DNA of 64,000 nucleotides from Yamagishiella unicocca (lineage: Eukaryota > Chlorophyta > Chlorophyceae > Chlamydomonadales > Volvocaceae), in contig BDSL01000063.1 of NCBI GenBank assembly GCA_003116995.1, positions 372,001-436,000 of the forward strand, in the 5' to 3' direction. Under the pieces are notes generated by a model. The model had not been told where the DNA came from, did no database searches, and saw only the letters and a list, made by a program, of their open reading frames with translations. The position numbers were made by a program, and so were the translations under genes. Positions 48,365-64,000 of this stretch are shown piece after piece; the stretch's first letter is position 1; every line of letters starts with the position of its first letter.

Positions 48365-48430
48365 CCACCTGGATAGCTATCTATCTATCCACTCAGCTAG
48401 CTAGCTAGTAGCTAGCTAGCTAGTAGCTAG

Positions 48431-48435
<5 letters not shown>
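48365..48435. repeat. CTAG/CTAT microsatellite
   Basis: Simple repeat of TAGCTAGC with a CTAT start; it runs up to the katG stop codon at 48431. Confidence 0.9.
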
Positions 48436-56642
<8,207 letters not shown>

Positions 56643-57615
56643 GTTATCGGGTTTACGGCCAAGCGGCGTTTGCAAGTAGTGATTATGCTACACGGGTTTC
56701 AATTGCAAAATTGGAGCGCTCGACCTGTGTTGGCTTGCAGTACTGGCGAAAGCAGAAGTGCGCTGTGGCTGGATATTAGCAGCTTAAATATAATGCAATG
56801 TATGTTTGCCATGCAATTGCAATTTACAGCGAGTATTTCTGACGCAAATCGCGGACTTCCAATACCGGTACCCTCTTTCTTCCGAGACTAGGCACTGGCG
56901 TGGCTTTCAGGGCTTTCCCTGCGAAGGGCTGAATGCATGCACATAAATAAATCTATGGCCTAGGAAATGCGCAGTCTTTAGTGCGACGAGTGGCCTAGGA
57001 GATGCGCAGTCTTTAGTGCGACGAGTCGCCTGAGAACTGACCAGTCAACATGGTAGTCGGTGCTAAGTGCAGGCTGTAGTCGACAAAAAACGTGGGACAC
57101 CTAGCGCACACGGGAAGTCCCTCGCCCCGTGGGTCCGAGCGATCAGAGTGCCGAAGAGTACGGGGGGTTCCGTACAAAACTTATCATACTAAAACGTCAG
57201 ACACATGCCCTGGGAATCCGTTCACCTCCTACCGTGTGTGGTTGCGTATTAAGCTCGACTGTCATACCCCGCCGGTAGCTTCGTTCCGCACCCACCAACC
57301 CCACTGCGAAGCGGGGGCGGGAGAAACCAGCAGCCGGCAAATATCCGGACACCAGCCACAGGCGCTACGTATAAAGATGAGGCTCACCTAGCCAGCCACC
57401 AGCCTACCCTGCTGCCACCTCCTTTCACCCCGCCCTCACCCTCGGCCGCCCCGCCGCCTCGCTCGTTCTCCGCACCCCCTACCTCCCACCCACCACCGTC
57501 CTCCATCCCACCAGCCACGCACCCCCGCCTCCTCTCACCTTCCATCGCACATACACACAGATGGATACACGTACACACACGCACCTGCACCTTGCCTCGG
57601 CACCAACGCGTCTCA
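56643..57615. other. Intergenic between two minus-strand genes
   Basis: Holds the katG promoter and the 3' UTR of the next gene. A 41-bp duplication (GGCCTAGGAAATGCGCAGTC...) lies at 56957-57040. No exon is supported here. Confidence 0.45.
56824..56828 (-). terminator. Possible TGTAA polyadenylation motif
   Basis: TTACA on plus, about 790 nt beyond the stop of the 57616-62264 gene and 180 nt before the katG start. Confidence 0.3.
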
Positions 57616-60600
57616 TCATGGGCCACGCCCGAACGGCCACAGTTTCTGCAGCCCCTTGCTCCAGAAGCCCCAAGACAGCAGCGGCAGCCCTCCCGGGAGC
57701 ACCCCCCGCAGCACCTGACCCACCCCCGCGGTGTGTGGCAGCAGGTCTCCCAGGCTGACCCGGGCCAGCCCCTCGGCGGTGATGGTGCAGCGCTTGAACA
57801 CCTGTACGACAACAGCCGGGTGCCGGCCGGGGTCGATGCCGGCGGCAGGAAGAGGGGAGCCGAGGGATTGCGAGGAAGACTTGTGGATGCGAGAAAAACC
57901 GTCTAGAAGGCTGCTGGAGGGGGAGGGAGCTGCTTGTAGCTAGTAGTGCGCGCGCGGAGAGGGGAAGTGCAGGAAAGGACGGGGCTGGAGGGGCGAGGGG
58001 GGTGGGGTGGCGGGTGAGGAGACCCGATTACACGGGTGTGGGGGAGTGTGACATGGGCCGCAAAAGGAGGCCGGGGTTCACGTGTTTTTCTGGCTTGGAC
58101 TACTCCAAAATCAAGTGGCACGCAGGTTGGACCTCCAGTAGTGGCGCCTGGGACACAGGCTCAAGAGTCTCTGGCGTTTCCTGCGGTTTCTGTTGCTTGG
58201 ATTGGCAAGTGGGGAAATGCAGCAATGCAGCAATGCTAGTCATACTCCGTACGCGAGCCAGGTGGCGGCGGGACGAAATCCGCCACAGGTACATGCGTGT
58301 GCATCCTTCGCGGCGTATTTTGTCGTACCTCGTCGTACGCCTGCAGCGCGTACTGCTCGATCATCCCCCGCGCCATCATGCGCAGCCGGGGGGTGGGCAG
58401 CACGTGAAGCGCGTCGGGGTCGTCGTACAAGGCGGTGATCTGGTCGTACGACACCTCGCAGTCCCCCTGCTGCGCGCACCACTGCTCGAAGGCGCTCACG
58501 CCCCTGCTTGGGTGGGTGGGCAGGTGGGGGGGTGGGCAGGAGGATTACCATAAAATAACCGGTAACTCGACTGGGGAAATGTAGTGGGCAGGTGGGGGTG
58601 TGGGAAACCTGATTGGCATGACGACCTCGTAAACCGAGGAGAGAAAGCCACCGGGAAAGGAAAGGAAACCGAGGAGAGAAAGCCACTGGGATTTCAGGGG
58701 ACGGGGTTGGGGGGGTCATCACTGGGTTGGGGAGTCGGGAATGGGTGCGTGTGCGGGCTTCGGCAGTAGGACCCGGGCGCTTGGCGACGAGTTTGAGGAG
58801 CGGAAGTAGCTAGAGTGAAATTGAGGGGCTGGAATGAGGAGAGGAGGCTGGGCCGGTGGATGGGCGGGAGGGAGGGGTGCAGCGATGGTGGATCGTCAGG
58901 TCACCAACAGAAAACCGTCATCCTATCACACCACACACATGCACATGCACACACAAACATACATACGTGCCTCGGCGGGGGCCCTCCGCCACCAGACCTA
59001 CGACCTTCCCCAGCAGCTTCCCCCGCTCTTATACCGGTACCCCCGCGCCAGCTATTATACCCGCATCGTGCAACCGGTCTTAAGACTTTGAATGTGTCGT
59101 AATGTTTGTTTCGCCGCTATGTGCTCGCGGTTGCAACCCCTGCTGTCACCGCGGTTGCTCAATAGCAAGGCGGCGCAGTTGAAGCCACGCCACGGAGACG
59201 GAAGCTCGCCAGTGCCGGTAAGTAGCCATACCGCGTCTCCACGATAACGGTCGGTGTCCCGCCTGCTGGGGCGGAGACGGGCCGCACCGCGTCTATCTCG
59301 CCTCACCATGTCCCATTCCACCAACACGGTTCTCCGCCGTTCGCGTCGCCCCTTACAGCACATTCGTTTGCTTCGTTTCCTTTAAACTGCCGACGACGGG
59401 CCATTTCGACATGTTTGTCGGCAGTCAACCCACGTGCTTCAGCTTGCGCCCACAACGTATTGCGTCCGAAGTAAGGAAATGCGCCGCCTATCTTACCCAT
59501 GTCGTGTAACCGGGTTTTATGCAAACCCCACGCCCCCGAACTACGGATTTCCTCTCAAACCCGGCCCGCGCATGTACCTCCGGCGTGCCCACGTCTTAGC
59601 TAGCAGCTCCCACTCCTGCACCAGCAGCGTCTCCCGGAGACCCTTGACGCTCTCCAGGTAGCCGCTGTTGGCCACCTGGGGGCCGGGGGGTTAGGGTGGG
59701 GGGGTTAGGGTGGGGTTACAAGTAAAGAACCGGGTGGGGGGGTTAGGGTGGGGGGGTTAGGGTTCTGGACGAGGAGAGTAATAGTTACTGTTGTACGAGG
59801 GTGTTAAGAAAGGCCAGGATAGGAAAGGGAGCTTGGTCAGGGGCGGGCGGAGATGGGGCCGGAAGGGGAAGGAAGGTGCGCTTGTAATAATGGTGTTATT
59901 TGATGGCGGCGAACGGACGCAAGAGCCAGGGTAACACTACTAAAGGAGTTGGAATAACCGTTGTACGGTATCGTACGTATGTACATAGGAATCCTACCTC
60001 CGTGATCGCGGACTGAATGCGGCCGATCTCGAACAGCCGCGCCTTGCCGTCCTGGCTGCTGCCACCGCCGGACAGCAGGTCTGCGAACGCGGACGAGGGC
60101 GGGTGTGGGCCCCAGGCAGGCCCGTGCAGGCAACACGGCATCTTGGGCGCATCCGCGTCTAGTCCGGTCACGTCCGTGACTAGTACGGTCACGTCCGTGT
60201 CTAGTACGGTCACGGGTCTGAGGAATGCATGTGGACCGCGGGGGGTGGCTGGGGGGGGTCCCAGCCCCCACAAGCACCCCCCACAGGCACACAGTTGGGC
60301 CGCAGATGGGTCCGAATTGTCGTACATTGCGCGAACGACAATCCCGACCCATTGCGGCCCAGATCTGTGCCTGTGGAGGTGGCTGGGACACCCCCCAGCC
60401 ACCTCCAGGAACCACATGCACTCCACAGGTCTCCACCCCGGCCTCCACACGTCCCCCCGCGCTTTTACCATCCCACCTGTTGTTCTCAAAACGTCTTTCC
60501 TAAACGGTTTTTCCTCGCACCCGCGGGTCTTCCTCGAAACCCACCTGTTGCCGCCTTCTGCCCTTTGGGCGCCTTGCCAGCCGCCGTCGTGCCGGGACCC

Positions 60601-62264
60601 TGCGGCTGCTTCGCCGCCGACGGCGCCGCCACCGACGGCGCCGCCGTGCCACCGCCGCCGCCACCAGCGGCGGCACTGGGCGCTGCCGCTGGCACGACGC
60701 CGGCCGCTGCCGGCACCGCCGCCCGCACTGCCCCCGGCGGCGCTGCTCTAAGCTCCCTGACCAGGTCCACCATCTGTCGCTCGACCGCCGCCAGCCGGTC
60801 GTCCATCAATCGGTACCTGTTCGGCCGCGCAACCCATCCATTATCCCTTCAGCGCGTGTCTGGCGGTGGCGGTGGGCCCAATTCGGTACCCTTCCCTAGC
60901 ACGACCCGTCGGTGCCTGCCAGCGACGCAACCCCATCAAGGCCAGCCCGCAGGGCGAAATAGGGCGGCGTGCAATCGGCTGTCGCATTGAATGTCCGGCG
61001 GTCTGCCCAATGGCTCAAACGCCTTGGTCTGGAGCACGCACCGATGAACACTATTGCCGAAAACCATGCTCCCCCCGCCCGCCGGAGCCAGTCAACCAGC
61101 CCTTGCAAGTACGGCATCATCTGAAGATCCGCCGTACCGGTCGCTGAAGCCTACCCCAGAGCAGAAAGACCGGGCCGCCTTCACCTGCCCCACGCTTGTG
61201 CCAGAGCAGGCACTTCGACGACTGGCAGTCATCACTGAAGCATACACACATTACTCCTGCCCCGCCACTGTTCCGCCCAGCACCCTCCACCTACCCCCAC
61301 GCGCCCTCTCCCCATAGCTCCCCTCCCCGCCGATACGCGCAAATGGGCGCGCGCATGCGCTCCCCCCCTTCACATTCCCCCATGGCCCCTGCCATGGCCC
61401 CCACATGTGCCGACCCACGGGTCTCCTCCACTCATCTCCCCACCTGGCAATGATCTCCGCCACCTTGTCGTCTAGCGTCTGCGCCAGGATGATGGGGGTG
61501 GCGGGGGCGGACTGAAGCAGCTCGTCGCCGCTGAGGGAGGTCGGAGGTAGCTCCGGCGCAGGGTGCTGCTGGTGCAAAGGAGGAGGGGGAGGCGGGGGGT
61601 CTCCCGGCGAGCCATTATCTCCGGCGCTGGCGCTGGCCTTGGCGGTCTGATGGGTGCCGTTGTGCTCCGAAGCCATGCCCGTTGGCCCCTGGTGACCGTC
61701 ACCCAGACCAGCGGCAGAGTCATCCGCGGGAGGAACAGGACCGGTGGCGTCGGTGTCGGTGGTGGTGGTGGCGGTGGTGGTGGTGGTTAGGGGTGGATCG
61801 GCGGCGTCTGGGCTGTCGCCTTGCGGGCGCGGGTGCGGCTGTAGCCGGTTCTTGAGCAGCAGCCAGGGGTTGGACAAGATCCGCTGCGCCGGCTGGTCCC
61901 GCGGCTGCGGCTGCGGCTGCTCCTCCGGGTCTTTCACTGCACGGTCCCGAAAGGGAGTTTCCTTCATATTATCCTGGTTGCCGTCATCGTTGCTGCCGGC
62001 CGAGCCGCCTCCGTCGCGCGGCTGAAAACGAACCGCAGAGGATGCCCGACGCCGCTCCTGCTGCCCCTGCCGCTGCTTATGGCCTGACCGGACGGCTGCG
62101 GAATTACAGGGCAAGGGGAAGCGATGACATCCGCTAGGAATCGCCGAGCAGCGCGTAGAGCCGGCGAGCGGAGGCAGCAGCGACCCGCGGGTCGGCCCAC
62201 AGGAGGTAATTACTTCGCGGCAAGTGCTGCGCGTTGGTAACGTGTGCGGCGCTTGGTGCGCCAT
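57616..62264 (-). CDS. Unknown protein with transit-like N-terminus
   Basis: I do not recognise the family. Six exons (61444-62264, 60545-60816, 59998-60080, 59578-59675, 58329-58503, 57616-57801) have good GT..AG ends and unbroken phase, giving 544 residues. The first ~85 are rich in Ser, Thr, Arg and Pro with few acids (SSAVRFQPR), like a chloroplast or mitochondrial transit peptide. A Gln/Pro/Thr-rich linker follows, then an amphipathic helix-rich stretch (MDDRLAAVERQMVDLVRELR), an Ala/Gly/Pro linker, and a C-terminal half that looks like a folded domain: LFEIGRIQSAITE, GYLESVKGLRETLLVQEWEL, FEQWCAQQGDCEVSYDQITA, MMARGMIEQYALQAYDEV. It ends in the hydrophobic LPGGLPLLSWGFWSKGL and KLWPFGRGP. 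The compact C-terminal exons argue for a real gene. An organelle membrane-associated role is a guess. Confidence 0.75.
60481..60542 (+). repeat. Dispersed intron repeat, family B
   Basis: A clear copy (AAAACGTCTTTCCTAAACGG, then TTTTTCCTCGCACCCGCGGG) that abuts the donor of the 60545-60816 exon. Confidence 0.8.
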
Positions 62265-64000
62265 ACTTCAGTTCAATTTTGTTCGAGTTGCGGATGAAAG
62301 GGAGACGGATGATGATGAAGCAGGGATGAGGCCGAGCCGTAGATCGCGCTGCTGCTCGGGCTGGCGGTGACGGTGGGCCAGACCAACGACACCGTTCGCC
62401 CGTTGGACCTGTGACGAGCTGACGACCGTTGCTGCTGCTGATTGGTACAAGAGCAGGGAAGGCAGGGGAGCGGCCTGTTTCTCCTGCGAGGCCTGCCGCC
62501 GAAGGTGCGCCCTTGAGGAATGATAAAACATGATGAAAACGCCTGTTGTGCGCGAACACCCTCCGTTGCCGCCTGAGTCCGTCCATTGTGGTTACCAGGT
62601 ATCTGGCCAGGTAGGCACATTTGCGGCAGGCTGGGCCATTTGCGCTGCAGCCGTGGAGCGCAACAACGCGCCGCATGACGGTCGAAACCCCTGACCTGCA
62701 GATGAGCCAGGCCTGAAAATGTTCAGGTAGAGACACCTAGGTCGACGTATCCAGATGGAGACGCCCTGTGCACGAACCAATTCATACGGCATATATACAG
62801 GGCAGCCACAAATAGTTAACTGACCATTAAACGCTGTACCGTCATGTACGCAACGATGTAGGATGTAGGATGCAGGCATTGAAACGCCCAAGATACATGT
62901 TACATGTCGCCTGAAGGCGATATTTCGCAGCTCGTCGTTCGCGAGCCCAAAACTTGCCGAAGGAAAGGCCGGGATGTTGGGCCTTGTGCCAGCATTTCAT
63001 ATGGCTCTCACTTCAGCCGAGCCTGATGCCGTGAGGGAAGCACAGCTGCATAGGAATGAGACCGGACCGGACCAAGCTCCCAACGCAAGAAAAAAGCACC
63101 GCAACTTGGGCTCCCAACCACCGACGACTCGGGCTCGAATTCAGAGCGCACTTTTTACAATTCGCGGTTGGGTCGGACCCCCCCTTGCGTCCCCTGCCGA
63201 AATCAATCCACCGTGTTGGGAACCCGGTGAAATCACCATCCACCCCAACAGGAGCCCACGCTTGGCCCTACCGGCCGCCAAGGGACCAAGCGGATGGCCT
63301 CGGGGCTCGGCGACGGGCAGCAAACTCGCAACCCATCACGGGCTGCCGCGTATGCTACTAATATACACAACACAACACGCACGCCACCCTGCGCCAAGGG
63401 CAAAACGCGAGCCGCGGGAAGCCGCACAGGTCGCGCGTACGTACGACACAAAATACTGCGAGTGAGCGGCCAACGAGCTCGCCTGGCCGCGTACTATGCA
63501 TGCGGATACTCGGCGCGGAGCAAACGATGTACGACAGAGTACGACCATAACAAAATCATGAGTCCCTGTTTACGACTTGAGCAGTACCCTAGCGCGTGCG
63601 CACTCGCTGGGTCGCAGCCCCCGACGCGCGACCCTGCTGATCCGTAATGGATCCCCCGGCCTTGCGTCCCGGTTTCGCATCCTGCTCGGCTCTCAGCCTC
63701 CGGCCACTACCATGCATCAGCCACCGTTGCGTACGTCGTCCCACAACAAAACACAGCGCGCCAGCTTCCACCCCCCCCACCCGCACATCCCAAGCCTCAT
63801 CTTCTCGTGCCTGCCCTCCCCTCCCCCTCAATCCAGCAGTCCAGCTCGCGGCCCCAATGTGTTCTCCAGCCAGTGTTCCTTTCTTCACGTGCCATGTGCC
63901 ACGTGCGCACCCGCAGACCACATGTGTCGCATGCGCACCCGCAGACCCTGCTACTCCCGCACCAGCCTGTTACCGCCCCCTCCGGCTGCCCCTCCTCCGC
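62265..64000. other. Right edge, no gene supported
   Basis: Upstream of the 57616-62264 gene. A 200-codon minus frame (62134-62736) overlaps that gene's first exon in another frame and lacks family or splice support; it is probably 5' UTR and promoter. The rest shows no recognisable exon. Confidence 0.4.

Larger units (their letters stand above)
44171..48430. other. AT-richer repeat region without supported genes
   Basis: Lower GC than the rest of the window. Open stretches at 45109-45375 (+) and 44811-45128 (-) have no recognisable similarity; the second starts MSGLFGNRGPYGWQG and could be a small real protein, but nothing supports it. The region holds direct repeats (45776-46070), CAATTG-rich sequence (46390-46470) and two tandem arrays listed below. 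Confidence 0.5.

Noticed and set aside
59688..59770. TTAGGG-like sequence as telomere
   Set aside because: Only a few GGGGGGTTAGGGT units within an intron of the 57616-62264 gene; it is not a telomere array.
62134..62736. 200-codon minus frame overlapping the 544-residue gene
   Set aside because: Different frame from the supported exon, no similarity, probably 5' UTR.

Overview
The window looks like nuclear DNA of a volvocine or Chlamydomonas-type green alga. It is GC-rich, and its genes are split into many short exons with GT..AG introns of about 70 to 1,600 bp. Two of the genes are typical of algae or plants (UDP-sugar pyrophosphorylase and a RelA/SpoT homologue), a retroelement RNase H fragment is present, and TGTAA polyadenylation motifs lie near several gene ends. 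I rebuilt the gene models by hand from splice sites, reading phase and family similarity. Every internal junction given keeps the frame, but no transcript or database evidence was available.

Layout. 515-6973 (-): nine exons of UDP-sugar pyrophosphorylase (USP), with the C-terminus off the left edge and the first exon unresolved; its introns are full of micro- and minisatellites. 7491/7877-8306 (-): a small single-pass membrane protein. 8721-10789 (+): a complete two-exon LARGE-type glycosyltransferase (GT49). 12533-15418 (+): a complete eight-exon LUC7 splicing factor. 17048-27241 (+): a RelA/SpoT homologue (RSH) with HD hydrolase, (p)ppGpp synthetase and TGS domains; its N-terminus is unresolved. 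27242-31480: almost gene-free, with a long near-perfect hairpin and one tiny coiled-coil exon. 31489-44170: a fragment of a DIRS-like retroelement followed by a ~12.2 kb satellite of 57-bp units that carries five more copies of the same retroelement fragment. 44171-48430: an AT-richer repeat region without recognisable genes. 48431-56642 (-): a complete eleven-exon secreted catalase-peroxidase (KatG). 57616-62264 (-): a complete six-exon, 544-residue protein of unknown function with a transit-peptide-like start. 62265-64000: no supported gene.

The genes do not form a pathway or operon; this is ordinary eukaryotic neighbourhood. What stands out is the repeat biology. At least two introns carry tandem arrays whose unit contains the exon end plus the 5' splice site, so real donor sites appear to have been multiplied. 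Three short dispersed repeat families recur in the introns of several unrelated genes. The 57-bp satellite has nested higher-order periods (570, 684, 1122 and 1807 bp) and has amplified pieces of a retroelement along with itself.
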